Source: Lumnitzera littorea
Taxonomy: Eukaryota; Streptophyta; Magnoliopsida; Myrtales; Combretaceae
Direction of reading: 5' to 3'
Length of the DNA stretch: 64,000 bases
Assembly: GCA_024138015.1 (NCBI GenBank)
Contig: JAMXBB010000002.1
Coordinates: 10,938,609 to 11,002,608, forward strand
Below, piece after piece: positions 12,380-24,989 of the stretch. A model generated the notes under the pieces. It was not told the origin of the DNA and did no database searches. It saw nothing but the letters and a program-made list of their open reading frames with translations. Both the position numbers and the translations under genes were made by a program. Positions within the stretch are counted from its first letter, which is position 1; each line of letters starts with the position of its first letter.

Positions 12380-14684
12380 CCCCAAATTTTTCAAAAGCTC
12401 ATTTTGGATGTCTGGAAGTTCAGAAAATTAGAGAGAAGCGAACTTAAGAGAAAATCAAGGTTTTACAAAAAATCATAAAAAAATTGTGCAGTTAGGGTTT
12501 CTAAGAAGAACCCAGACCCGAAGAGCAGCTGAAAGTGGATGGCCACCACCACCATACGGTGGTGGTAGCGCCTAGACCAGCCGACAAGGGTACGGCGGCC
12601 GGCGGTGGCCGGACCTACCAGTTCTGGTGAGTCTTAAGTTTTACTCAATTTTTTCTTAAATTATTAAAAATATCAAAATTAGATGGAAAATTATGAAACT
12701 TATTATTCTAGAATATTTTTGTATTTAGTTTTTAGAAAAAATATTATCTTGATGAAAATATGTTCCGTGATATGTGGTCCTTAAGAAATTGAACAAAACC
12801 GAATATGTTTCAGTTTAGAAGTAAATGACCTTAGGAGTGCAGTTTTGAACCTAAAATTTTTGTGTAGACTATTTTGGATGATATAGAACAGTGCCACAAA
12901 GTCTTTTTTAAAAATTAATTTTTAGATAATTTTTATGCCTTAAAATGATGCATAAATGGGTAATTTAGGATTAATTAAGTAATTAAATGAGTAATTACAG
13001 ATTTGATACACAATTATTTGTTTTAGGATGTTAAAATCTGATGGAGTATGCTATTTGTAGCATTTGGAGTGTTAAATGTAATTATTAGCATATTATGTAG
13101 TAAATATGTAATAAGTAAAAATGATAAATTTTAAGTTAATTTGGTAATTTAAGGTAATTAGGTTCAAAACCTAATTTGGGATGAATTTAGATATTTGGAA
13201 TGTTATTTGATGTTGGGAGATGATATTTGAAGTGAGAATTATTACACATTATGTACACATTAGGTAATAATGTGTAATATGTAAATATGATAAATTAATA
13301 ATTAAGAAAATATTGGTTAAAATTGATATTATGATAATAATAGGAATATATATTAAATCTGATAGGAAACTTAAATTTGGGTAATTATACGAAAAATATA
13401 AAATTTTCTCATAACGGGGGTGAATTCGGTAATTAAATTAGGATTCGGGTATATCGTACGGATTAGAACACTAGTTAAAGACTAAAAATTATATTTAGGA
13501 TATCCGAAGATAATGTAATAATTTCACATTATGAGTCGGAATGATTTCTTAAGGTATACATATAAATCCAAAAATAAAAAAAGCTGAGTCAAAAACCTAA
13601 TTTAGAAATCGATGCAAAAACTAAAACAAAACTCAACATAATTCAAGAAGAATTGTAAAAGACTTAAAAATCTAGACAATTAGGTATATTAAACCTTAAA
13701 CAAAAGATAACAATAAGCGTTATAAGATAAAACCAACCTATAATAGTTATATGAAAAACTGAAACCACATTTGTATTATAAGAATGATCGGCAATGACCT
13801 GAACGAGTTGGACCTAGAGCGAGCAAAGAGTCCAAGTAAGTTAGGATTAATACGTTACTCTATTTTGGAGGCTTGGGATTATACTTGGTTATACTTATTA
13901 GATAGTTGGTTGTGTGCATATGCTTAATTATGAGCTATGATTTTGTTGTTATTTTGGCTTATATTGTATGAAATGATTGATCACCTTACACTGGACTTAA
14001 CAAATATATGACTTATAACTATAATCGGACCTGCATAGCAACCCATTAAAGGAAATCTAAGATTCTCTGGCTAAATACCGAGCCCTTCAAAAGGGATAGC
14101 GCTAGATAGCATAACGGGTCCCTTCTTCATCCTTAGTCGAACTAAGTGACAGGTGAGGAGGTTATGATAAGGGTAAAGTCAATGGTTTGAAGGTAGTCAT
14201 AAGAGGAGCAGTGTCTCCATTGAACAAGCCTGGGTTTGGTCGTAAACTGTTACATTAACGGCAACATCTCAACCCGGATTAGAGTAGGCACAATTTCTCT
14301 AATCTTACGACGAGCCGAACAACGTTGTACAATGGCATTGTATGTTCATGCATTACATCTAACTAAATCAAGTGATAACCTTATTTGTATTAGTCGTATA
14401 GTTTTAAGTCCTCCATCCTAACTTACTGAGCTATGATTGCTCACATTCCTATAGACGTCGTTGTAAGTGCCAGCTAAGAAATGGCTTACAATTACCCTAA
14501 AGCTAGCAACTGCTGGATCTTGGGAAATGAGGAAAAACATTTGAAGAACAGACATATATTTTTAAGGTCTAAGCTCTTATTTTAGAATTTTTCATTTCTG
14601 AATAATGTATTGACTAGGAAATAGATTACGGTGAAACATTGTAAATGTTAATTGTAATAACTAAATTCTAATAACTAAATTCTA

Positions 14685-14687
<3 letters not shown>

Positions 14688-14718
<31 letters not shown>
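14688..14718. repeat. (TA)n microsatellite
   Basis: A run of alternating T and A of about 30 bases near the 3' end of LTR copy C; absent at the matching site in copies A and B, so it grew after insertion. Confidence 0.9.
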
Positions 14719-14720
<2 letters not shown>

Positions 14721-14893
14721 TTATTTTCTTAGGTAAATGACTTATTTAAATTACAAACTATTTACTTTAAAACAGGTTAGTTATAGACACCTTATGTAGA
14801 TCAGGTCTAAGATATCAATTGTAAGGCCAACATCTATTTTAAAATAGTTTGTATGGCAGAGCTGTTACGACTCTGTTACTTCAAGGCGTGACA

Positions 14894-15460
14894 ACTAGCA
14901 TGGTGGTTGTACTAAGCAAGTTCGTCTCCAAAAGTGTAGATAAATGCACAAAATTTTTCAAGATCCTTAAGAATCTTAAGGATTTTAAATGGAACCATCA
15001 ATGTGAAGTAACCTTTAAGTAGCTGCAGGACTTCTTGGAGCACCCACCTATCTTATTGAAGCTTATACCAAGAGAAGACCTCTAGTTGTACGTAGCAATC
15101 AGCAATAAATTACTTCCATCCATATTGGTCAGGGTGAAAGGAAGAGAGCACATGCCCATGTACTATATTAGCCACATCCTCCAAGGGCTTAAGGTTAGGT
15201 ACTCTAAGGTAGAAAAGTTTACCTTAACAGTTGTGATTTGCACATGTTAGCTTCAACCTTACTTCTAAGCACACCACATCATCATACTGACAAACCAACC
15301 ACTCTACATGCTTCTATAGAAACCCGATGCTTTTGGTCAGATGGTCAAGTACGTGATAGAGCTGAGCACATACAAAATTCAATATCAACCATGAACAACT
15401 TACAAAGCACAAGCGCTAGCTGATTTTATTGTATAATACATTGGAGAGGAGGTAGCACTA
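14894..15460 (+). pseudogene. Gypsy III RNase H remnant
   Basis: The frame resumes after LTR copy C: VVVLSKFVSKSVDKC, KFFKILKNLKDFKW, then LQDFLEHPPILLKL and SATTCANV-like following blocks. This is the Ty3 connection/RNase H region. Stops and a frameshift are present around 15030-15250. Confidence 0.75.
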
Positions 15461-15469
15461 TTTGTAGAT

Positions 15470-15850
15470 GATAAACCGGTGTAGACTCCCTATATTAATG
15501 GCTCTTCTACCTTTGGAGGAAGAGGTATGGGTTTAGTGCTCATAGGAACGCACAAGACAATAACGAATCTGAATACGAGGCCTTGATCACCTGTCTTAAG
15601 TTGGCTAAGGAGATTAGCACTGAGTAACTTGAAGTATTCTTAAACTCTATGCTCGTCGTTTAACAAGTCTAAGGTGAATACCAGGGTAAGGATGACAAGC
15701 ACTTGGAGAAGGTAAAGGCTTTCTTGGCTAAGTTCCCTTCATGAAATATCACAAAAATTCCCCAAACTCAAAACTTGATTGTGGATTGGTTGTCTAGGCC
15801 CACCTCCACTGGGATACAAAGGCTAAAGGTAAAGGATAAGAAGATATTCA
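15470..15850 (+). pseudogene. Gypsy III second RNase H (archaeal type) remnant
   Basis: Shows INGSSTFGGRGMGLVL (about 15494-15540), NESEYEALITCLKLAKEI (about 15564-15617) and KDDKHLEKVKAFLAKF-like blocks (about 15686-15740). An additional RNase H between the canonical RNase H and integrase is characteristic of the Tat lineage. Frameshifts are present. Confidence 0.75.
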
Positions 15851-15899
15851 TTGAGTACTTACTAGAGAAGAGTATCACTCTAGGTAAAGCCGAGGTCTT

Positions 15900-16578
15900 T
15901 AGGCTCAATGCAGCACTAGTAGAGCTATGTTAGATGGACCCCATTAAGAACTACTTAGAGTAGGGTACGCTATTGACTAACAGGAATGGCCAAGAAATTG
16001 AGGAACAACACCGCTAACTACACCCCAATCGATGACATCTCAAAGAGGAGTCATCCTCCCTTTGTTGAGATGTCTCCAACCTAATGAGGGGTTGTACATC
16101 ATAGAAGAGCCATATACAAGAGTATGCAACAATCAAATCCAATCACAAGCCCTCTACATCCGAGCTTTTCAACTTAGATACTATTAGCTTACCATGAAGC
16201 AAGATGCAATGGTAGCCTAGAAATGCCTTTAGTGTTAAAAGCATACCCCAATAACATATGCTCCCAGCTCCAACCTTTAATCTTTGACAAGTCCATGGCC
16301 CTTTGCCCAGTAAAGCATCGACATTTTCAACTCGTTCCCAAAGGCATCTAGAGGACAACAATTCATCACTGCAGCCATCAACTACTTTACTAAGTGAGTC
16401 GACGCCAAAGCCGTCGTTAAGATAACATAAAGGAGCATAGAATCATTTTTATGCAACAACATCCTCTTTAGATTTGAGGTGTCGTACACCCTCATTATGG
16501 ATAATAGTCGGCAATTCTACAACTCCAAGTTTAAGAAATTTTGCACGAAGCATCACATTACCCCCACTTCACCTCAAT
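15900..16578 (+). pseudogene. Gypsy III integrase remnant, truncated
   Basis: Fragments match Gypsy IV integrase: MDPIKNYLE (about 15930), the QFITAAINYFTK block (about 16353) and MDNSRQFYNSKFKKFCTKHHIT (about 16498-16560). It is cut off at 16578 by unrelated AT-rich sequence; the last conserved Glu region is missing. Confidence 0.7.
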
Positions 16579-19500
16579 TGCGCTTTCTAAAACCTCGCAA
16601 TTTTAACTTGCTAGCTTTTAAGTAGATTGTATACCTTATAAGATAATTTGTTTTTATAGAATGGGTTAACGAGTATAAAAGAAATTTTCAATGTACAAAC
16701 TTTATTAAATATCTTATAGTAAAAAATTTTAGACTACAAAAGATTGTTATGGAAATAAAAATATCAATATTGCATTGTAAAATGAAACTCATTTAAGTCT
16801 AAGAAAAGCTATATTTGGAATAGTAAACATGGAAGGCCTCAAAAAAATTTTCGACTGTTAATATAATATTAAGTCGGTGAACTTAACTTATTGAAAGGGT
16901 TAGGACCGGAGTAGAATTTAGTAGAAAACTTGAGGGAAAAAAAATTAGGAATTATAAAAATTGAATAATTAAGAGCATCATACGTACTTATCAAATATGT
17001 AAGAAGATGTGAATTAAGACAAGCTGTGTGTCATAAATTGATAATCGTCATTGTTTTACTGAATGAACAGGGGAGCTACAACATTTGTAAGATTGAATTT
17101 CAACATGATAATTTATTTCAATTTGCTTAGCATCTAAATAAATAAATACGATTTAGATCACGTGTTGATTCAAAAGAATAACAACTAAGAGTAATATTAG
17201 AAATTGACTATTTGACTTGTGCAATATATATATATAAACTATGATATACCCTTGAAAAAAAGATAATAAATTAGCGGAAAAAATTACAACAATGTGATTG
17301 TTCCTTGAGGATGACATTGAATGGAGTAGGATCGTATAAACTCCACGGTCAAGTTTGCTTATAATTGTGATATCAATTAATAAATGCAATATTATTCAAT
17401 AATTGTAAATTTAAAATATGGGAAATGGAGTGATAAAAAATGTAACAACTGGTTATTCAAATCTAATTTGTCAAGTCCTATTTTAATTGTTATTTCTTAA
17501 GTATTGGTGAAGGAAAAAAAAAGTAAATGATAATAATAAAAACCGCCTTAGACAATGGCGGCCAAAAAGCTGGATGGTAATAAATATGGCTAATAAGCCA
17601 TTTTTAGCAGAACAGATGAAAACAAAACATTAGAGAGAGAGAGAGAGAGAGATTAGGGAAGGAGCTATTAAGTTTCATGAATTCCAAATGGATATTCTAA
17701 ACTCCCAGGTAATTTTGTTTTTTTGTTTTTTTTTACTAAAGTATAGATATGTGTTTGTATTTTTAAATCACATATAGCAGTGTTAGGAACGATATATTTC
17801 GTAGTATATAATTTTGGTAGCCAAACGTGAAATTGTACTGGAACCTCACAACTATTTTACTCGGTTGATGGCTTTATACTTGGTAGAAGTAATCATAGCA
17901 ATAGTTGTAGCAAGATTACAGTAAAATTGAAAAGAATGATACCTATTAGTAACGGTAAAGATAATTTATTTGGTATATGGAGCTCATAATTTTAAATAAG
18001 GACGATGTTTCCGAAGGATATATATGTACTTATTAGGTGTACATGATGATATATACATAATATATATATATATACAGATACATACATACTTATACATGCA
18101 TAAATACTAACTTAATGTCTAAACATATGACAATAGGATATTAAAATATGTATGACATATGGATGCCCGACCGATGGGATTAAAGTCAAGCATACATGGT
18201 TGTAGCCACCTATGATTAATAATATTAATAATATAGCCATTATTAGTGGGTACAAAATTAAAAGAAGCAGGACTTATATGACATTACTAGATAAAAGAGA
18301 CATCCATCATATTGTAAGTAGGTATAAATAATGGATAAGAGGTTTCAATATATATATTATTATAGTTATTTGAAATCTATCCCTAATAAAAAGAGAGAGA
18401 GAGAGAGAAATCAAAGAGTAATATGACATACATATGAGGGTTACGCATACTCAATAGGTATATACGTAACAAAGGGATCTATACATTTGTATACACAAAA
18501 TAATATAAGTATATAATTACTTTTATAACACCATAAGTAGATATTAATTAACTTAATAACCTTAGGTTGATAATATAATCGCATAAAACAACATTTTTAA
18601 CAACTTAAACATCCTTAAGCTGTTAAAGCTTTGAACCATAGGTACCCATACTATTGAGGAGACCTAATCACTTGTAAAAAATAAGATATACTACAATGTA
18701 ATGAATACAATATGAAGAAAGCAAGTATGTAATAGGATAATCACATATAAGCACTATATAAAGTTTAAATTTTGATTATACCCTTTCTTAGGATCAGCAG
18801 ACCCAAGGTGACTCCTTGCCAAAGACTCATGGAAATGGCTAAGTAAAGGACTAGGTAAGTGGGATTTGTGAAGCTTAGAGTATATACTCACGTCTAGTTG
18901 TAAGTAATTGTTTGTACATATGCTACAGCTATACTTGGTTGCTAAGATGCTGATTAGTAGTTAAGCTATATGTTTTTATTGCGACCTTGTTTGGTGTGTT
19001 ACAAATTCATTGATCACCCTTAAGCAGACTAATTGAATTATAACTTATAGTCTTAATCGGACATGTATAACAACCTATTAGGGGGTGTTTGGGTATCTTT
19101 GACCTAATACTAACCCCTTTGAAAGGAATAGCACTAGAGTATAATGATTCCTTCTTCATCCTTAGTCGAATTAAAAAACAGGAAAGGAGGTCATAATAAG
19201 GATGAAAGCAGTGGTTCGAAGGTAGTCGTAAAAGGAGCAGTATCTCCATTGTATAAGTCTAGGTTTAATCATGAGCTATTGAATGTATACTAAACTCCTC
19301 AACCTGAGTTAAAACGGGTGTAATTTCTCTAACTTTAAGACGAACCGGATAATATCGTGTGATTGGCACATTACTTGTTTATGCATTGCACGTAACAATT
19401 GTTTAATAACTTGGATGTTTTGCTTAACTTGTATATATTTTTTGTCTCTTACCCCTTACCAAGCCTATGGTTCTTTGGCTCATTCCTCTATAGTTTTCTT

Positions 19501-19872
19501 GTAACCTAGTAGCCGAAACATTGGGTGGGCTAGGAATCCAAGTGTATATAAGTTACTTCAGCAATCTCTACGGGAGGATCAATTCTAAAAGTATAGTTTA
19601 TTCCGAGTAAGTTCAAATGTAAAAATGTGAATATTACTTATTTTACTATTTGGTAGAGGATTCCAATTCTCTACAATCTTGGAAAGTATGGCATTAAATT
19701 CTATAGTTATTTTATATTATGTACTTATATATAATATAATTACGTAAAATAATTAAATAAATAAGTAGAATATTACGATCTCTGACTCACAAGATAGTTG
19801 TCATGTAACGGGTGCGCATATAGCCTAACGACTTTAAATTAACCCTTCTAAGCCCCCTTATGAGGTGCAACA
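16579..19872 (+). mobile_element. Long LTR, copy D: probable 5' LTR (about 3.29 kb)
   Basis: The 3' end CTTATGAGGTGCAACA matches the LTR ends of copies A-C and F in form and is followed by a primer binding site. The stretch 18780-19500 is clearly homologous to the other copies and includes the conserved core (19013-19390). The 5' border is inferred: Gypsy III integrase breaks at a TG at 16579, giving a length of 3294 bp, close to copy B (3302 bp). The 5' half has diverged too far to align by eye. It is the only copy with a primer site, and it shows that the family is a true LTR. Confidence 0.6.
17632..17651. repeat. (AG)n microsatellite
   Basis: About ten AG units; a second short run lies at 18392-18408. 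Confidence 0.9.
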
Positions 19873-19875
19873 GGA

Positions 19876-19890
19876 GTAGTATCAAAGTTT
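19876..19890 (+). promoter_or_regulatory. Primer binding site of the copy D element (initiator Met tRNA type)
   Basis: Just inside the LTR end reads AGTAGTATCAAAGTT, close to the plant initiator-Met primer site TGGTATCAGAGC. It marks the start of minus-strand DNA synthesis in the parent element. Confidence 0.6.
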
Positions 19891-20547
19891 TAGGTTGTCA
19901 AAAATAAGACAAACCTACCAAATAATAAGATGAGGTAAAACCTAGGTAGATTAGTAAAGGGTAGCCAATAAAAGAATTAGAGTTTAGACTGTATATATAC
20001 TTATAGTTACTTATCACTATAAGATTAAACCTATAACTTACTTCAGAAATGTTGACTTAAAATTCTACTATCTTTTCTTAATTCTATCAAAACAAGAAAA
20101 GTCGAAAGAAAAATGAATAATCCAGGAAATGCAGTAGAGTCATACAATTGAAGTGTGAAAGGGATGTGAAATACTTAAAAATGTAAAGCCTAATTACAGG
20201 AATACATATATTATAACATCTAACAAAAGATTATTGATAATAAAGTTCTCATCCAACCAAACATGTTGTGTATCTTAAGTTAATCAATCTTTCTTCTTTA
20301 TAATTGTTCGTTATTTTACCTCATTTTTCCTTTTTTGCTAAGTCCACTCCCAAACTAATGAAGATCGGAAAACATCTCAATTGAGAAAGTCAACTTGTGT
20401 TGTATAGCTTTATATAAACCATTTTTGGAACTTATAAGGAAGATAAAAAGGTACCATGTTGAAATTTATAAGAAAGATTTTATAAAATTATATGTTCCAC
20501 AAAATATCTTGTACCCTATAGATTGATAAGGTACAGGGTACAAGGTA
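19891..20547. other. Internal (leader) region of the copy D element, no gene seen
   Basis: AT-rich sequence following the primer site. No gag frame is visible before Gypsy II interrupts it at 20548. Confidence 0.4.
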
Positions 20548-21649
20548 TGTTGCGAACTGTAACTAAGAACAGACAAGACCAACCACTGAATAAGTCCAAG
20601 TTTACAGAAAGCTCGAAAGAACTAATGGAAGAAAGTATGAAAGGAATGAATGACAAATGAAAAGCAAGCAAAACCCACAAACAACTCTAAAGGATATGAC
20701 ATACCAATAAAACTTCTAAGGACTCACTGCATAATTCGATATAATGTACAAATCGGTCTGGTGAGGTTACTTGCCACGTAGCCTTGCTCAAGTATTAGAA
20801 TAAGAGTGATGTTGAGAGTAAATAGAGTGTTTACGTAAGAAAGAAAATACTCAAGTGTATTAAGGATAATCTAATTATTATAGCTACAAGTACAAGGGTA
20901 TTTATACCCATAAGTTAGGGCAACTTACCTAAAAAGGAAAAGACAAAAGGGCATTTCCTAAGGAAATAATGGACAAAATACAAAACGTTAAAAACGAATA
21001 TACAAGAAAAACAATCATTAGTGCAACGGATTCTACACATAATACCGTATACGTGGTGATGCTACATTAGTGAGGTTGTTAGAAGATGCAAACAAAAAGT
21101 ACGAATAATTGACTTGTCTGAGCAGGGATGGTTTAATTAGTTTAGAGTCTCTCCTTCTCAGTAAGGAAGATGCCAATTAATTAGTCGGCTTGAGTGCTAG
21201 TAAGTAATCTTCAATTCGGCATACTATAGAAAAATGGGCAATCATATGGCTCGGCATAAAGGGTGACTCGGCAAAGAAATACTTAACCTCAGTAGGGGTT
21301 GACTGGGCAATCATATGGTGATGCTACATTAGTGAGATTGTTAGAAGATGTAAACAAAAAGTACGAATAACTGACTTGTCTGAGCAGGGATGGCTTAATT
21401 AATCTAGAGTCTCTCCTTCTTAGTAAGGAAGATGCCGAGTAATTAGTTGGCTTGAGCGCTAGTAAGTAATCTTCAATTCGGCATACTATAGAAAGATGGG
21501 CAATCATATGGCTCGGAATAAAGGGTGACTCGGCAAAGAAATACTTAGCCTCAGTAGGGGTCGACTGGAATAGAAGAATTAATTGTATCAATCCCTCTAG
21601 TCCTCAAGCTCGGCTGTGGGTCAAAGGTCTGGTAGCCTAATTGTCGTCA
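20548..21649 (-). mobile_element. Gypsy II 3' LTR, with internal duplication
   Basis: Aligns with 26279-27131 along its length. It is longer (1102 against 853 bp) because of a 262-bp tandem duplication at 21055. The minus strand starts TGACGACAATTAGG. A TATA box (minus strand GGTATAAATAC) lies at 20898-20908, shared with the other LTR. Confidence 0.88.
21055..21570. repeat. 262-bp tandem duplication in the Gypsy II 3' LTR
   Basis: Unit 1 (21055-21316) and unit 2 (from 21317) begin GGTGATGCTACATTAG and are nearly identical to each other. The partner LTR has a single unit. The junction lies in GGGCAATCATATGG, which also occurs inside each unit (about 21236 and 21499), pointing to template switching at this short repeat. 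Confidence 0.9.
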
Positions 21650-21660
21650 TTCCCTCTAGG
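21650..21660 (-). promoter_or_regulatory. Polypurine tract of Gypsy II
   Basis: The minus strand reads CCTAGAGGGAA directly before the LTR start TGACG. It is the expected plus-strand primer site. Confidence 0.6.
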
Positions 21661-23090
21661 TTGTTTCGGATTTGGGATCAAATCCGAATGGTCTTCACTC
21701 AGTTCTCCGTTAAGGTGATACGGACTGAGGTCGCAAATATTGAAGGTGTCAGAAACCCTATAGTCCTCGAGCAATTCCAATCTATAAGCATCATCATTGA
21801 TCTTCTTAAGGACTATAAAAGGTCCTTTCCACTCTTGCAGATAATTTGTTCATCCTTTTATTCGGGAATCATTCCTTACTGAGGTGCAGCCATACTAAGT
21901 CTCCCGGCTGAAATTGTTTAACTATCCTACCCTTAGTCTTTTCTTACATTCTTCTAGTAGCTTAGTTGATGTACTAAGTGACCTTATCATAGATGTGCTG
22001 AAGGGATTGTGCTCTAGCCAAGGCGTCGTGGTCCTCTTTTGTGGGTACGGATGTAAGGGTCTGATCAAAGGAAACTCGGGATTGAAACCATAGACCACTT
22101 CGAAGGGAGTTTACTTAGTGGTATCATGTACTATCCGGTTGTAAGTGAACTCAACCACGAGTAAGCAGACGTCCCAATCAGCCAAATTCTTGCCCACTGC
22201 AGCATAGAGTAATGATCCCAATGTGCGATTAACCACTTCTATTTAGCTGTCAGTTTGAGGGTAGTAAGAAATACTGAATAGTAGTTTAGTCCCCATCTGA
22301 CACTATAATGTCCTCTAGAAATGGCTCAAAAACTTCGAGTCTCTGTCGAAGACTACGCTTCTTAGCATGTCGTATATCCATACAATTTCTTGCAAGAAAA
22401 GAGAAGCAATAGCCGAAGCATTGTTAGTTTTTAAGCAAGGCACAAAGTATGTCATTTTGCTGAACCGATCCATGACGACTATTATAGAATCTTTACCTCA
22501 AATAGTTCGCGGTAGTTCAAGAACAAAGTCCATGCTCAATTCAGTCCACAGCTTCGTCGAGACATATAAAGGCATTGCTTTCCTTTGCACGGCTCGGCAC
22601 TTAGTCTTCTTGTACACGATACAACCTTCGACTACTCGGTACACATCTCTCCTCATCCTCAACCAATAGAATCAACCATTTAATAGCTCGTAGGTCCTCC
22701 TTTCTCCAAAATGACTGAAGACTCCTCCATTATGGGTTTCCCTGATTAGTAGCTCCCTTAATGAATAAATTGACATGCATAATTTTTCGCTTCAAAACAA
22801 GTAGCCATCCTCCACATGATACTCATCCACTGTCCTCTCATCGATGTATCGCAAAATTATAGGTCTGAAATGTGGAGCCTCAGAGTACTGTTCTTTGATA
22901 CTTGCAAACCTAAACAGTTTGGTTTGCAATTTTGATAAATGCGCATACTCCTCGAAAGAGCATCTGTAACTACGTTGCTCTTTCCCTGCTTGTACTTTAT
23001 TACAAAATTGAATCATTTAAGGAATTCAACCCATCTCGCTTACCACTTCAACAATTTAGTCTGACTTCGAAGGTACCTCAGCGATTCATA
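21661..23090 (-). pseudogene. Gypsy II integrase remnant
   Basis: On the minus strand I read CRAVQRKAMPLYVSTKLW (about 22545-22600), the core with LSMDFVLELPRT and KDSIIVVMDRFSKMTYFV (about 22440-22545), VVFDRDSKFLSHF (about 22320-22360), and near the end TFNICDLSPYHL (about 21720-21760). The zinc-binding CxxC reads CIVY, the second Cys being lost. Stops interrupt it. No chromodomain was recognised. Confidence 0.8.
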
Positions 23091-23094
23091 GTCA

Positions 23095-23516
23095 ATATAT
23101 ATGACAAATTCTTTTGGGAATAAATAGTGCTGCTATACTTATAGTGCTCAGATTAGTGCCAAAAGTTTCTTGTCGTATACAGAGTAGTTCAGCTGTAATC
23201 CTTAAAGCTTCTCATTATGGAAGGAAATTGGTCGACCTTTCTGCATCAGGACAACACCTATTCTAATACCCGATGCATCACAATCCAGCTCAAAGATTTT
23301 CTCAAAGTCAGGTAGAACTAACATCAGGGCAAAGGTCAATCTTTCTTTTATCTCAGCAAACCTCCTCTCCTTCCTTTCTCCCCATTGAAAGTCAATGTTT
23401 TTCTTTGTTAGTTCAGTAAGTGACGCAATGAGGGTGCTGAAATTCTTAATGAATCTTCTATAAAACAAAGCCAGTTCGTAGAAACTTCTCACATTGGCAC
23501 AAGTAGTAGAAGTCAA
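23095..23516 (-). pseudogene. Gypsy II RNase H remnant
   Basis: A frame open over 105 codons contains ATTCANVRSFYELALFYRRFI-type and LTELTKKNIDFQW blocks, then FELDCDASGIRIGVVLMQ and RPISFHNEKL, the Ty3 RNase H start with its DAS motif. A stop follows at about 23202 and homology continues in other frames. Confidence 0.8.
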
Positions 23517-24140
23517 CCACTCGACAATTGCTTAAATCTTCTCATCATCAACTCGTATACCTCCTCTATTGACTACATAGCCTAACAATACCACTTCCTA
23601 CTGGCAAAAGTAACACTTCTTTAGATTGCTGAATAGTCTCTCGGCATGGAGAATATCCAGGACGGCTTTGAGATGTTCACAGTGACTTGGTATGTCAACA
23701 CTGTAGACCAGGATGTCATCAAAGTACACCACGACATACTTTCTTATGAAATGTCTCGGCATATGGTTCATTAATCTCATGAAAATGCTCAAGGCATTCG
23801 ACAAGCCGAAGGGCATGGCCATCCATTCGTAAAGTCCATGTCAAGTTTTGGATACAGTCTTCCACTCATCCCTTGGTTTCATGTGGATTTGATGGTAACT
23901 AAATTCAAGATCAATCTTGCTAAAAATCTTGGCTCTACTCAATTAATCCAACATGTCTTCTAGCCTCGGGATCAAATACCTGTATTTGATCGTGATCTTA
24001 TTCACAGTTCGGCTATCTACACACATCCGTTAAGTTCTATCCTTCTTCAGCTCTAGAAGCACAAGCATAATATAAGGGCTAAGACTCTCTCTTACATAAC
24101 CTCTCTCTAGCAACTCATTGACTTAACGTTAGAGCTCAGA
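23517..24140 (-). pseudogene. Gypsy II reverse transcriptase remnant
   Basis: Open part 23598-23822 on the minus strand: MAMPFGLSNALSIFMRLMN, the catalytic YFDD (23715-23726, intact), HCEHLKAVLDILHAERLF and NLKKCYFC. Upstream blocks (about 23830-24130), including SRIDLKSGYHQIH-like and the PNAWFDE region, are broken by stops. Confidence 0.82.
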
Positions 24141-24299
24141 AGCTTGCTCATGATTCATCCAATAAGCTGGCTTATTCGATAGTGTGGCACCGAGTACTAA
24201 GTCAATGCAGTGCTTTATGCCTCGAGTTGGAAGCAACCCCTTAAGTAACTATTCTGGGAATAGGTCAGCATATTCATCTAGTAACTCCTTAATTTCTTA

Positions 24300-24840
24300 G
24301 GGTAACTCACCCTACTCCTTCATTTCTAACAGTCGCCTGACCAACAAAAGGGTTGGCTCATTAGCATTGATGGCCTCTTGGAGCTCGGCTTTACTCATCA
24401 CCAAAGCCTTCTTCGATCTGCAAGCAAGTTTTGTCTGTAACTTATTAACCTCTTTCGGTAGCATCGGATTTAGTGTAATCTTCCGGTCATCCTTCTTGAA
24501 CATATACGTATTCCTATAGTTGTCATGGATGACTCTCCTATCAAATAACCACGGTTTACCTAGCAACACGTGGGAAGCACAAATGGGTAGTACGTCACAG
24601 AGAACCTAGTCAAAATAATTCCCTATAGTAATCGACAGTAATATTTGCTGAATAACATGTAATGTTCCTTTCTCACTCAAATAGTGCAACTTGTACAACT
24701 TTAGATGCGCAACAGTCGACAACTTCAGTTTTGAAATAAAGTCGGCTAATGCTACGTTAATGCAGCTTCCATTATTTACAATGAAGGTGCACACCTGAAC
24801 GTTCACCTTACAAGTGATATGGAATAAGTTCTTTCTTTAT
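24300..24840 (-). pseudogene. Gypsy II protease and post-protease remnant
   Basis: The minus strand reads CTFIVNNGSCINVALADF (about 24735-24790), where the catalytic Asp of the usual VDNGSC/VDSGAT type motif is Asn. Then LLGKPWLFDRRVIHDNYRNT and MFKKDDRKITL (about 24490-24569), a very typical post-protease block in plant Ty3 elements of this type. Confidence 0.75.
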
Positions 24841-24989
24841 TCCTCTTCTCGCAAGGGTTCCACATTCATAGTACATCGAACAATCATGAGTAACTTATCC
24901 TAGTCCTTAATAAACACGTCCTCATCAATCGACTCTTTTTTGGTATTTTCTTTCTCAGCAAGGACCTCTCCCCCCTCGAGTTCTTCATT

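Larger units (their letters stand above)
11804..14893 (+). mobile_element. Long LTR, copy C: complete solo LTR (3090 bp) inserted in Gypsy III
   Basis: Starts TGTAAGATCG, ends GGCGTGACA, and is flanked by a 5-bp target duplication ACTGG (11799-11803) / ACTAG (14894-14898). Excision rejoins the Gypsy III frame: EEVQKLT continues with MVVVLSKFVSKSV, exactly as in uninterrupted Gypsy IV (46700-46780). It is homologous in direct orientation to copy A and in inverse orientation to B and F. The 5' end is about 30 bp shorter than in B and F. It contains the conserved core at 13981-14345, a (TA)n tract and no long frame. Confidence 0.9.
9397..16578 (+). mobile_element. Gypsy III: truncated Tat-lineage Ty3/gypsy element, interrupted by LTR copy C
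   Basis: Begins inside gag (TWFNHP block) and ends inside integrase, so both LTRs are missing. Between are gag, knuckle, protease, reverse transcriptase, RNase H, a second (archaeal-type) RNase H and part of integrase. The extra RNase H is the hallmark of the plant Tat lineage (Ogre/Retand/Grande relatives). It is closely similar to Gypsy IV throughout. All frames are broken. LTR copy C splits it at 11803/14894, and the integrase stops at 16578, where copy D is proposed to begin. Confidence 0.85.

Noticed and set aside
19876..19890. Possible tRNA gene fragment
   Set aside because: Only a tRNA 3'-end complement is present; position after an LTR end shows a primer binding site. No full tRNA gene was seen anywhere in the window.
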